Shown one piece after another: positions 1-11,400 of a DNA stretch of 64,000 nt (position 1 is the stretch's first letter; each line of letters starts with the position of its first letter). Source of the stretch: Azorinus chamasolen. Taxonomy: Eukaryota; Mollusca; Bivalvia; Cardiida; Solecurtidae. Under the pieces are notes generated by a model. That model had not been told where the DNA came from. It saw only the letters and a program-made list of their open reading frames with translations, and made no database searches. Both the position numbers and the translations under genes were made by a program. Location of the stretch: positions 40,533,243 through 40,597,242 of the forward strand of contig OY755243.1 of assembly GCA_963576725.1 (NCBI GenBank), read 5' to 3'.

Positions 1-145
1 TTTTAGAAAGTAAAGAAACAGATCTATCAAATTCCATAAGCAAACAGAGCAGACACTGATCAGACGGCTCCTCTAGGAGCCGTCTGATCTGGGTCTACTC
101 TGTTTGCAAATGCGTGAAAACACGTTTATATGAGGGAAAGGGTAA
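1..145. mobile_element. TTAA-type MITE, family A2, cut by window start
   Basis: The hairpin at 40-107 has arms reading GCAAACAGAGCAGAC inwards and the tip CTCCTCTAGGAG. The right end (ATGAGGGAAAGGGTAA at 130-145) matches the full A2 copy at 16837-17087. The left end lies outside the window. Confidence 0.8.
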
Positions 146-997
146 AGGAAAAGGAAATTGGAAAAGGGTTTTTTTCTATCTAGAACGTTTTCGCGAATTC
201 ATATAGCTAAATAATAACTGCGCGCTCGAATATTTCTATCTTTATCGACCTTAATTTTCCCACAAACGTTCGAGAACAGGCTCGCTGACATGTTCACGAA
301 TTAGCTGAATAAAGTAACAATGCGAGTTACTAATGGCCTTTGCAAACAGTGTATATCCAGATGAGAGAGCTCCTGTAGGGTCTGCATTGTTTGTCATGTT
401 ACACTTTTCTTTAAAACAAATTAAATATTCACCATAAGATTGACCTGTTTGAGTATTGGAATAACCCATCGTAAGCTTGGCCTATTTGAGTTTTCTATTA
501 GTCCATTTGAATATTCAGCGTTGCAAGGGTTAATGTGTAGCAGAAGTAGACACTAATAGGCCATTGTTCATGATTATATATCTGAGATAGCTTTTACAAA
601 ATAGTACCACGAGCCCGTTTGTGAACGTTGTGTGGTTTCGTGGTGGCAAAAATGTACCACCATATATAATAGCGCATAACAATAAAGGCAGTTTATTGGA
701 GCCCCTATCGTACGGATAGATATACATGTAGTTGAAGGATCATTTGGGCTTCAAATTTTCGCCCAATTATGGTTTCACCATGGTTGTTTCGACCTCAAAA
801 TAAAAATAAAAAGTGATTAGTTTTGGCGTTAAAATGTATAAAAGTGAATGAAAAATGAATAAAGAAGATATTACCAGGAACAAAGTATAATTTCCACAGA
901 CTGGAAAGTGCCCGGTGCCTTCATGCCCGGAACATAAAGGAGGAACGAACATTTGATTGTTGCGCTTGTGTTGCGTTTGTGCGGGTCCTTTCTAGTA
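146..997. other. Non-coding stretch, nothing recognised
   Basis: Only short open frames without domains or splice context are present. I see no tandem repeat and no clear terminal inverted repeats. A weak A-type half arm (TTTGCAAACAGTG, about 340) hints at decayed MITE sequence. Confidence 0.4.
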
Positions 998-1227
998 TTA
1001 ATTTCATAGATACGCCTTTGCAAGCAGAGTAGATCCAGATTAGACAGCTCCTGTATGGACCGTCTCATCGAGATCTACTCTGTTTGCTTATGGAATTATA
1101 TAGATCTGATAATGCAGTTTCTGCCATGGCTTAAACTTTCTGTGTTCTATGTCATTATAAAATGCATAGAATTAGTATTCATGATGTCATTTTTTCTGAC
1201 ATAAATAGTCATGCAGTAACAGATTAA
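998..1227. mobile_element. TTAA-type MITE, family A
   Basis: TTAA lies at both edges (998-1001 and 1224-1227). The imperfect hairpin at about 1020-1090 has arms TTTGCAAGCAGAGTAG and CTACTCTGTTTGC, and is followed by the family A right half (ATAGATCTGAT, then ATTCATGATGTCATT). The tip is diverged. Confidence 0.75.
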
Positions 1228-1627
1228 AATTTATTGAAGAAGAAATATCAGAGGTTCAGTCGCAGTTAGCAAGTTTTGAAACAAATGTTATAAAATAGTA
1301 ATGATTTCTGACATGTTCTCAAAGGAGAATCATTCTACTGGCAAGGATATTTTAGTAGCAAAATGTCTATAAAACTGCTTGTTACATATGAAAGCTATAC
1401 TTTACTTGAATGTCTTTACTGTTACTTGGGATCAGCAGAACATTGTTAATGTCAAAGGAGTGTCTTTTAGTTAATTTCTATCAATCTTGGTATTCATATA
1501 AAGAAGAAACCACTTCGGTGTTAGAACTTTATAACAATTTAAAAATAATATTATAATTATGAAAATAATATTTGGATGTCTTGCCTTTTGATTTAAGAAC
1601 TTGCATGACTAAAATCAGAGTATCCGC
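1228..1627. other. AT-rich non-coding DNA, nothing recognised
   Basis: No open frame, palindrome or tandem repeat stands out before the minisatellite that begins near 1640. Confidence 0.4.
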
Positions 1628-1639
1628 TCATACTTTACA

Positions 1640-2292
1640 TATACAAACTGGTAGATACAAACTGGTAGATACAAAACCTGGTAGATACAAACTGGTAGAT
1701 ACTAACTCAAACTGGTAGATACAAACTGGTAGATACAAACTGGTAGATACAAACTCAAACTGGTAGATACAAACTGGTAGATACAAACTGGTAGATACAA
1801 AACCTGGTAGATACAAACTGGTAGATACAAACTGGTCAAACTGGTAGATACAAACTGGTAGATACAAACTGGTAGATACAAAACCTGGTAGATACAAACT
1901 GGTAGATACAAACTCAAACTGGTAGATACAAAAACTGGTAGATACTAACTGGTAGATACTGGTAGATACAAACTGCTACATACAAACTGGTAGATACAAA
2001 AACTGGCAGATACAGAAACTGGTAGATACAAGCTGGTAGATACAAACTGGTAGATACAAAAACTGGTAGATACAAACAAAACTGGTAGATACAAACAAAA
2101 CTGGTAGATACAAACTGGTAGATACAAACTCGTAGATACAAACTCGTAGATACAAACTCGTAGGTACAAACTGGTATATACTAAAACTGGTAGATACAAA
2201 CGGGTAGATACAAACTGGTAGATACAAACTGGTAGATATACAACTGGTAGATACAAACTAGTAGATGCAAACTGGCAAATACAAACTGATAA
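1640..2292. repeat. 14-bp minisatellite array
   Basis: More than 40 copies of ACAAACTGGTAGAT occur in tandem, with variant units AAACCTGGTAGAT and ACAAACTCAAACTGG and single-base drift toward the 2292 end. The array makes false open frames rich in Tyr, Leu, Pro, Val, Ser and Thr on the minus strand in all three registers. It is not coding: the unit length is not a multiple of three and several frames are equally open. Confidence 0.95.
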
Positions 2293-2492
2293 ATGTTTAA
2301 GAGAAATACGTTACCGAGAAAGGTATTGTAGACAGGCTGATTAAATGCTTATGCTTTTCTGTGATAGACATACTAATTAAATGCCCATGCTTTTTGATAT
2401 AATGAAAACCTATATCAAATGTCAGTGTACCAAGCACGATACTGTTTAATAATTTGGTGCAATTAGAGGATATGAAAAGCGCTTTGTATTTC

Positions 2493-2730
2493 AATCTCTA
2501 CTCCATGGATGTTCATGAAAGAAATAATGACATCATGAATAATACATGTAATTAGATTACTTTTTATAATGGCAAAAGGTCAAGATTTTTTTTGCCATAG
2601 TAGAAACTGTAGAATCAAATATATATTATTTCATAAGCAAACAGAACAGACCAAGTATGTATGAGCAATCTGATCTGAATCTACTCCGTTTGCAAGGTGT
2701 AGAAAAGCGTATTTTATGGAGTACAGTTAA
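2493..2730. mobile_element. TTAA-type MITE, family A (degraded tip)
   Basis: The left part carries CTCCATGGATGTTCATGA and the AATAATGACATCATGAATAA signature. The hairpin arms are at about 2636-2693 (GCAAACAGAACAGACC and CTACTCCGTTTGC). The right edge is TTAA at 2727-2730. The CTCC/GGAG tip has been lost. Confidence 0.75.
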
Positions 2731-2804
2731 AGGCGACCAATGCATTGTGTTTTAGTCGTAACATGTACATGTAGTAATTGTTCACCCCTGGAATAATATG
2801 TATA

Positions 2805-2986
2805 TACAATAAAAACCTATCTATAACGACCACTAAATTGTGTTAATTAGTTGGTATTTAGAGCAAGTGGCTGCTTAAAGCAAGGTGAAAGTAAAACAGA
2901 ACGCTCCTATGCTTTAAGCAGCCACCTGCCTTTAACACAAAATACTTGATGTAATTTAGTGGTCATTATAGAGAGGTTTTACTGTA
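2805..2986. mobile_element. TA-type MITE, family B, with apex deletion
   Basis: The ends are TACAATAAAAACC and GGTTTTACTGTA with TA at both edges. Subterminal TATAACGACCACTAAATT matches other B copies. One whole inner arm beyond CAGAACGCTCCTATG is missing, so the hairpin is collapsed. Confidence 0.85.
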
Positions 2987-3880
2987 CTTTTAGAAGAAAT
3001 CTAAATAACGAACAACATGACATTGCTTGTATTTATTTATTATGATTTTTATTAAACTAGTTTATTAATTTATATTACTATCTATATATGATCATGTACT
3101 AATGTACAAATCAATAAATGTTTGTTCTGATCTCTGTTCATAGTCTTTATATGGCCGTTTGAAAGGTTTTGAATGAAATACTCATCATGTTTATATATCA
3201 ACGTTAACAGTTAACTAATTCTGTTTTAGTTGTAGGGAAATGGAATGATTTAGCTTCAGCATTTTGACAATTGAGACCATTACAATAGTTGTGTACAATC
3301 AGAGTAAAAAATGTAATCAGTATCTGCTTTAGAAAGATACATTTTATTACAGGGTAGTCCAAGGACCGAGGGTACTTCGATAGGGATTTTTCCATTGTAT
3401 CGTTTGATTTACACTTTGATATCATCCAGAGCGCTGCGACCATTGATATTACTTTGCTTATCCGATAATCTTTTAATGTTAATAACAGACTGAAATATGA
3501 AATGAATCACCCGAACACGGTTTTGCTAAGATGTTAATATATAGCTTGGCGATAAAACCGGTATTTGGCGATGTTCGATAACACCGGTATAGTGCAGATC
3601 GTTTGAATCACGATACGAACCGGTACGTTTTCTGCCATATTGCGAGATTTAACATATGCCCATCTTTATTTATATCAAGTAAAAAAACCTGAATATAAGA
3701 ATTTCCGGCCGTTTTCTGTAATTAATCAAGAACTGTGTTACGGGTTTTGTTTCTTAAACTTTGTTTCTAGTCACCATTTTATATTCTGTTCTTTGTTAAT
3801 TGGCAAAGAAAGGTTTTTAAATATAACCACTGGTGTGAATATTAATTATGGTTTCCTGTAAACAGTAATATAACAAACAA
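2987..3880. other. Non-coding stretch, nothing supported
   Basis: A 79-codon open frame on the minus strand (3204-3443) has no recognisable domain, and an AT-rich background can produce it by chance. CCGGTATT-type short repeats occur at 3555-3630. No transposon ends are visible. Confidence 0.4.
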
Positions 3881-4250
3881 GATGTGTTTGTGAAACACTA
3901 TGCCTCCTATTTGACATTTGACCTTGATGTAAGACATTGAACTTACTACTAAGCCACCCCTTAAAATGTTCGCCCCCATAAGTTGCCCATGCATGCCAAG
4001 TTTGAAGTATGTATGTGCAATGGCTGCAAAATTATCGCCAACATTAAAGTTGTCAACAAACCAACAAACGCACAGACAGGACAAAAACAAAAATGTATTC
4101 TCATAAAAATCCTTTTAAAATATCGCATTACCTATCGCAATACACTGTTGCATGTTGCAATATATCGCTATACGAAATTTCCTGGCAATACCCATCTCTA
4201 TATATCGCATACACACGCTTTCCCTAAAACAGTTAGGACCTGAAATAGCA
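3881..4250. repeat. Dispersed repeat of the GTGAAACACTATGCC type plus ATATCGC-rich DNA
   Basis: The stretch GATGTGTTTGTGAAACACTA, with TTGACCTTG downstream, resembles the dispersed non-coding repeats also seen at 12425-13078. A short ATATCGC-rich segment follows (about 4125-4210). Its boundaries are not clear. Confidence 0.4.
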
Positions 4251-4525
4251 TAAGTACTAGTAAATATAGATTAGGATTCTTATTTAGAAACAGAAGCTTT
4301 CATCTTTCTCAATGTGACACAACAGGCCGGTACAATGCAAGTGCTCTCTAACCACCACGGAAGCCAGACTAGTTTGAGATACAGAAGAGAATTGATTTCT
4401 ATTTTTGTTTCTCTAACTTCTATCCATCCAATTATTTCTCTTTGGTCTTTTCTAAATGTGAATCCTTTGCGCTATAGTAGTCAATAACCCAGGGATGACG
4501 ACAGTATGTGCCATGAAGATGTAAG

Positions 4526-4849
4526 TACAATTGAACTTCGATATATCGAACTCGGATAACTCGAACTTCGGGATAACTCGAACTAAAAGTTCGGTCCTTC
4601 CAAAATCTTACAGTACAGACTTTGCTGTAAAATGTATCACTACGCATATCTAAAACACATTTCACAGCTTAATGCAGTTCTACAGTAATGATGAAAGCTC
4701 CTGTAGGAGCTTTCAGCATTACTGTAGACCTGCGTTAAGCTATGAACTTGAGAAATATTCCAGATTACAAATCGGATAACTCGAACTTCCGTTATCTTGA
4801 ACTAATTTATATAGTCCCTTGAAGTTCGAGATATCGAAGTTCAACTGTA
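4526..4849. mobile_element. TA-type MITE, family E
   Basis: The inverted ends are TACAATTGAACTTCGATATA and the complement at 4822-4849 (ATATCGAAGTTCAACTGTA). Subterminal GATAACTCGAACTT occurs on both sides. The central hairpin at 4681-4726 has the tip AGCTCCTGTAGGAGCT. The TACAGTTGAAC ends resemble pogo/Tigger elements (family knowledge). Confidence 0.9.
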
Positions 4850-5308
4850 TATATTTTTCGGGTGTCGAAAGTTCTTTCCGGTAAAGTCTACCTTTTGTGT
4901 GCTAATTTTATCGGCACCGTAATACACGCCGAGAACGCACCGAAAAATGAACCCAAGATGCCGAAATCGAATGCATTTCTTAAAAAATAAAAACGAGCGT
5001 TTTTGACGAATGCATGCAATAACCAATGCATACACACACGCAGTGATCAGCACGCGTGTGTCTGAAACACACATTCCTGCTCCAGTTATACCTGATTATA
5101 GCATGCACACAAACTTGCTAGTGCCATTTATAAAGATAAAGAATAACCCAATCAGGTAAAGTTTCATTGATTGAGTTTGTATACATTGGTTTTGTGTGGA
5201 CACTGGGCATTTAGTGATTGTGTGCTATGCACGCATGAAACTTTGCATACCCATGTATTAGTCATGTAGAGACACCATTCATTCAAATATTCCTTCCTTC
5301 TTTTTCAG
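4850..5308. other. Upstream region of the small membrane-protein gene
   Basis: No repeat is recognised. The stretch ends in a good polypyrimidine tract (TTCCTTCCTTCTTTTTCAG, 5290-5308). This suggests that the exon starting at 5309 is preceded by a non-coding exon farther upstream, which I could not locate. A start of transcription within this stretch is the alternative. Confidence 0.35.
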
Positions 5309-5438
5309 CTAGAAAAATGCTGACATAACATCTTGATCCCAACCTGGTGCATTTGTGATGATTCAGGGCGCGTTGTCACGGATATGGGCTTTTCAGAGTT
5401 CGACTTCGTTTACATAACACTTGTGTTTGTTGTACAAG
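5309..5438 (+). CDS. Exon 1 of the small membrane protein: 5' leader, start codon, signal segment
   Basis: The acceptor is TTCTTTTTCAG at 5298-5308 and the donor is CAAG|GTATGT at 5438/5439. Translation starts at ATG 5384, which has G at -3 and G at +4. It encodes MGFSEFDFVYITLVFVVQ plus the first base of Gly19. The 75-base leader holds two upstream ATGs: 5317-5328 (three codons and a stop) and 5358-5417, which overlaps the main start out of frame. The reading frame upstream of ATG 5384 is closed by a TGA, so the protein does not extend further in this exon. Confidence 0.7.
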
Positions 5439-8400
5439 GTATGTACATTATTTTTCTTGTCATCTATCATATGTTGAACGGAGTTGGGCGAGTCGTTCAT
5501 ATTTTAGCGGTTGAGGGAGTAAGAGCATGCGTACATCTGCATGAATAGTTGACAGGGACACAGTAGATGAGTCGCGCATATGCGATGATGGTTTCCTTGA
5601 GGGATAAGTCTTTCATTTTGCCGTGGTTGCTTGAGTGGCTGTGGCAGATATGACGTGCATTTACACTAGTGGCTATTTGGATAAGATATGACGTACATTT
5701 ACACCAGTGGCTGACTGGAGCAGATATGACGTACATTTACACCAGTGGCAGACTGGAGCAGATATGACGTACATTTACACCAGTGGCTGACTGGAGCAGA
5801 TATGACGTACATTTACACCAGTGGCTGACTGGAGCAGATATGACGTACATTTACACTTCTGGCTGACTGGAGCACATATGGCGTACATTTACACTAGTGG
5901 CTGACTGGAGCAGATATGGCGTACATTTATACTAACGACTGACTGGAGAAAGTATGTCGTATATTTATACTAGTGACTGACTTGGACAGATATTAAGTAG
6001 ATTTATACTAGTGACTGACTTGGACAGATATGACGTGCATCTACACTAGTTGACTGGGGCAGCCAGTTAAGTCATACATTTACACTAGAGTTTGATTTAG
6101 GCATATGTGTGGTACATTTAACTAGTGGTTTACTGGGACATTACATTATTAGTTGATGAGGTTAGATAAGAAGTACGTCAACATTAGCGAATTACGTGGG
6201 ATAGATTAATCGTTCATTTACATTACTTGATGAGGTAGTGAGGTTTGTTCCACAGTGATGCCTCTTGTTACCTTCGCAAACATGGTGCATATATACCCAT
6301 TAAATGATTATAGGACCCGTCTGATCAAGGTTTGCTCTATTTGCTTACGAATTAACATAGATCTATTTTTAAGTTTCTGTTATGATAAAAACGTCATTGT
6401 TCATGATGCCATTATAGAAATCAGCTATTGAATATTCAACGAGGGCTCATACGCACATCTATATTTGTGGTTGACGAGGGTGAATACGCACATCTATATT
6501 TGTGTTTGACGAGGGCTCATACGCACATCTATATTTGTGGTTGACGAGGGTGAATACGTATTATCAAATGGTGACGGGATAAATGGGTCGTGCATCAACA
6601 TTAAAGTTTAATGACGTTAAATAAATGTTCATATATCTCAGGAGTAGATTACACTAATAGCTGACAGGGTTAGATGAATGTTCATATATCTCAGGAGTAG
6701 ATTACACTAATAGTTGACAGGGTTAGATGAATGTTCATATATCTCAGGAGTAGATTACACTAATAGTTGACAGGGTTAGATGAATGTTCATATATCTCAG
6801 GAGTAGATTACACTAATAGTTGACAGGGTTAGATGAATGTTCATATATCTCAGGAGTAGATTACACTAATAGTTGACAGGGTTAGATTAATGTTCATATA
6901 TCTCAGAAGTATATTACATCTAGTTGTTTATAGGTTTAGTTAAACGTTCATATATCTCAGGTGTAGATTGCACTAATAGTTGACAGAGTTAGATGAATGT
7001 TCATATATCTCAGGAGTAGATTACATCTAGTTGTTTATAGGTTTAGTTAAACGTTCATATATCTCAGGTGTATATTACACTAATGATTCATAGGGTTAGA
7101 TTGGTCGTTTATGTAAATTAATGCATTGTTGGGAGTTAATAATCTATAACTAATGTTAATGGAAAAACTAATATGTACACACAAAATAAATGCTTTATCT
7201 ACCTTTTTAACACTGGACAAGACATGGAATGTTTCAGTCCTTACAAGAGGTGATCTACAATACAACAACCATTTTACTTAAGAGCTACCTTTGACCGTTT
7301 ACTTACACGGAACATGCATTTTCAAAAAGCAGTGATGAAGACAGAAGACACCTCTCTATGACTAAGAAGCTATCAAGCACAATATTGGATGCCAATATCC
7401 AAATACTCCCGATTTTCTACTTCACAATATTCCGTCCTGCTATGGAGTATGGCATATCTGCACAAGACATGGTCACCAAAACTAAAACTAGTAAAGTGGA
7501 CAGGGTACAAACACAGAAGTCCGTATCATCTCAGGTGCCATGAAGAAAAATCCTTTACACTGAGATAGAGAAAGGCACAGGCCTCAACTCAGTATAAAGA
7601 GAGGAAAAGAGAAAGTGCTAATCCACTTTGAGAGATTTCACTTCAATCACACCAAGCACACGACGACTGGGGAACAGCTTCAACCGTATAATTTCCGCTT
7701 AAAGCTTGAGAAGATTAACATGGAGAGACCGCCCTTAGCCCAATTTCTCATGAATATTCATGTAAGAAACACTAACACAGCAAATGTTGGCCTTGTCAGA
7801 AATTGTACAATCATATCTGTAGTGTTGCATAAACAAACAGAACAGACCCTGATCAGACGGCTCCGTCTGATCTGAGTCTACTCTGTTTGCAAAGGCGTAG
7901 AAATGCGTATTTAATAAATGACCGATCAATTAATGGAATGACAATGATTTTTGTCGAATTCAATACCTCATACATCTATATTAGGTGTTTATGGGGCACA
8001 TGGTCATACATCTATACACCAATAGTTAGTGGGAGTAGATAAGAGGTATATTTACATTACTGTATAGTTAAGAGGTAGATAAATTGTATACTGTAAACCC
8101 TCTCTAAACAGGAATTTGATTAAAGAACAATGTAGGTCTTTTTTAGACAGGTGGCTGCTTAATGCAGGGTGAAAGAAAGACACTGACAATTCTAACGTCC
8201 AGTTTAGATGGGGTTTACTGTATCTACATTATAAGTGGTTGATGGTTGTTGAATATCTTAACTAATGGTGACATTAGATAAGATTATTGGATGGCTGCAC
8301 TGTAGTTATATAATTTGTACGTACATGTACAGTAAAACCTCTCTAAACCGGACATAAAAGTTGGCATACATATCGGTATTGGTGACAGGTGGCAGCTTAA

Positions 8401-11400
8401 ATGCAGGGTGAAAGTCATGCAGAAAGCTCCTAGAGGAGCTTTCTGCATGACTTTCACCCTGCATTAAGCAGCCACCTGCCTTAAATATCTTAATTCTTCT
8501 CTACTATAATTCCGGTTTAGTGAGGTTTTACTGTATACGTAAGTGGTTGATGGTTGTTGATTAAATAGGCGGTATATCTACATTAGCAGATGAAGGGGAT
8601 ATATAACTCGTGCATGTAGATTAATGATTGACGGGATGGATAAGACGTACATAATTATACTCTAGTGGTTGGCGTTATTAATTACATGTAAATACTTCTA
8701 GACTTGTGGTTGATGGTGTAATTAGATGCTTCTACACTAATGATTGACGTAATTAGGTACTTCTACGAGAGAGAGATAAAGAGAGAGAGAGAGGGGAGAG
8801 AGAGATAGAGAGAAAGAGGGAAAGGGACGGGTGGGTGAGCGGGAAGAAGGGCCAACTGTCTGACAGGCAGACAGAAACACAGACATAAACACAGACATTA
8901 TTATAATTAATTATATGAAAATGCATTAGAGAAAGAGTTAAACATGAGTGAAAAAGTTGTCGCGCTAAGTGTCGTGCTACCCTATTTAAGTATTCGGACA
9001 GACACATAGAGTTCAATTGACACAGTTGTCATTTATGTCAGGTATTCGGACAGACAAACGTTGGTAAATGGGGTACAACGTGGAGTCCAAATTATGCCCA
9101 GGACAACCAAAAGATGTACATGTATACCCAAATTATTCTAGATATTCAGACAGACAAACGTATAGGCAAGGGTACAGCACAAAGCCCAAAGGACACAGTT
9201 ATATATTATGTCAGGGACAACCTAACCGGTGTATAACCCTAATTTAGGCTAATTCCCAAAGGTATTCGGATAGCAAAACCAGATAGGAAAGAAACGAAGG
9301 CAAGAAAGACATATGGTCAAACATTGACTTTCTAAAACAACACATACATTTGAACATTGCACCAAGAGAAGCTATGGAATTTTCTCATTGGGCTATTGTA
9401 AGAACAGCGATTATGTACATGTATTAGCCTTCGATTGCCCCAGTAGCGCTGTGAACAAACCGATTTCTGACTGTAGCAGACAAATAGTATTTTTGCCTGT
9501 TTATTTGTTTTGGTAGAGAATCGTCCGAGTCATACCAGCAGATTGTTATCGATCAATATTTGTGCAACAGTAAAACATTAATCCATGTACCTCTGTCCGC
9601 GACCTGACTGACATCAGGATCCAAACTGTTTGACACTCCGTCAATAGTTTCTATAAAGCTTGCTCATATCGGAGGTAGTCAAAAAATGCGCCAGATCCAA
9701 ATATGAGCAGATAAATTATTTTTTTCACGACGGGGTAAGGGTTAATGTATGGCCTAAGGAGTTCATCATGTATAGAACATTATAACATGTTTGTACGTTT
9801 GTATCATACAGGAAAATCCGAATTAAGTGCTGAATAGACACAGATCGCTTAAACAATAATTCTTTGCAGCACAAAAATAACGTAGAAAAGCTTTCTGCAT
9901 TACTTTCGTCCTACGCCAAGCTGTCGTAAAGACCAACAATTAGACTTCTTTTGACTGATCGCAAGAGAGAGGTACATGTAATTACTAATCAGCCCATATC
10001 TTCGTGAATACTTCGTGTGTGAAATAATGAATGTATGAATATTGATAAGCTACAGTGTATCAGAGCTACAGACAAGGGTGTGTACCAAAATAATAAAATC
10101 GTCATTTCTCCACCAAACCCTATACTGTGACCACTCTTTAGAATCGTCTCTTGTCTCATTGTATAGGGCTTAGCGGAGAAATAAAGGAGCTATTGATAAA
10201 AATGTTTAGATTTATGCACCTTATCTGGATCTCTGTGTGTAATTCATCATGAACTAGGGATTAATTTTACCATAGGCAGATTTGATTTCTATCAAATCTA
10301 TATTATGTCGTAAGCAAACAGAGGAGGTCCTGATCAGACGGATCCTACAGGAGCCGTCTGATCTGGATCTTCTCTGTTTGCAAAGGAGCCAAGAGTCGTC
10401 AATATGATTGTACTAGTTAAGGCATCAGAAGGAAATATGCATTCGAGGCGCTGATAACAATGTAAACCAAGACCGACCGCCACGTAAACAACATTACATA
10501 TTGAATGCCTAAATAGAATCTGCAAGACTGTTCTGACTCTGCCAATCTGGGTCAACAATATTTGCAAGGTTGGAAAACTAATATTGTAAGAACGGTTCAG
10601 TTATGCAATGATAACGCAAGATATGCGATGATATTCTAGTTCTTCGTGTACAAGATTATTCAGCGCACTTATACAGCAAAGTCTCGCTAAAGAAGTCTAG
10701 TTCTGGATTTTTAAAACAGGTGGTAGCTTATTGCAGAACAAATGTTATACAGAAACCCCATATAGGAGCTTTCTGTTTTGCTTTCCCTTGCATTAATTAA
10801 CCACCTTCTTTTACAGACTCCTATCCCAAATAGATATGAGATCGAGACTTTCTGTATTAGACTTCAAATTAACTTTAACTAATGATAATTGTATGCTTGA
10901 GCTTATATATACACAGTAAAACCTCTCTATAAAGGCCACTAAATTGTGTTTATTAGTTGGTATTTAGGGCAGGTGGCTGCTTAAAGTAAGGTGAAAGTAA
11001 AACAGAACGCTCCTATAGGAGCGTTTTGTTTTACTTTCACCTTGCTTTAAGCAGCCACCTGCCTTTAACACACAATACTTGATGTAATTTAGTAGCCGTT
11101 ATAGAGAGGTTATACTGTAAGCTACAATCATTGTAATGAAAGTCTCTAATACATTTCAATTACAGAAATAAGCTTGCTGTAAGCTCAATATCATGTGTCC
11201 ATTTGTATAAACGATTCATTTGGAGATCTAAAGCAAATCGGATTCGAAAAGGATTCGAATTCAGTAAAATGGGCTAGAGATTTTGAGACACCAATATCGA
11301 AAATGGCTTAGACATTTTTGCACCGATTTCAAAATGGGTAAGACATTTTGGCACCGATTTCGAAAATGGGCAAGAGAATTTGCACTGATTTCCAATGTCG

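Larger units (their letters stand above)
5930..8760. repeat. Decayed satellite field interrupted by transposons
   Basis: The phrases ACTAGTGGTTGACGGG and GATAAGACGTACATTTACAC recur in worn form at about 6120-6250, 7080-7130, 7980-8090, 8225-8300 and 8540-8760. Between them lie A, D and LINE inserts and two local re-amplifications (35-bp and 53-bp arrays). This reads as one old satellite that has been invaded and drifted. Confidence 0.6.

Noticed and set aside
1628..2256. Long minus-strand open frames rich in YLPV and VSTS repeats
   Set aside because: They are translations of the 14-bp minisatellite and are open in all three registers.
3204..3443. 79-codon minus-strand frame with a hydrophobic stretch
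   Set aside because: No homology recognised, no splice partner with matching phase, and AT-rich hydrophobic codons are expected by chance.
5650..7095. Regular repeats that could suggest a CRISPR-like array
   Set aside because: Repeats are contiguous without unique spacers, in a eukaryotic intron; they are ordinary tandem repeats.
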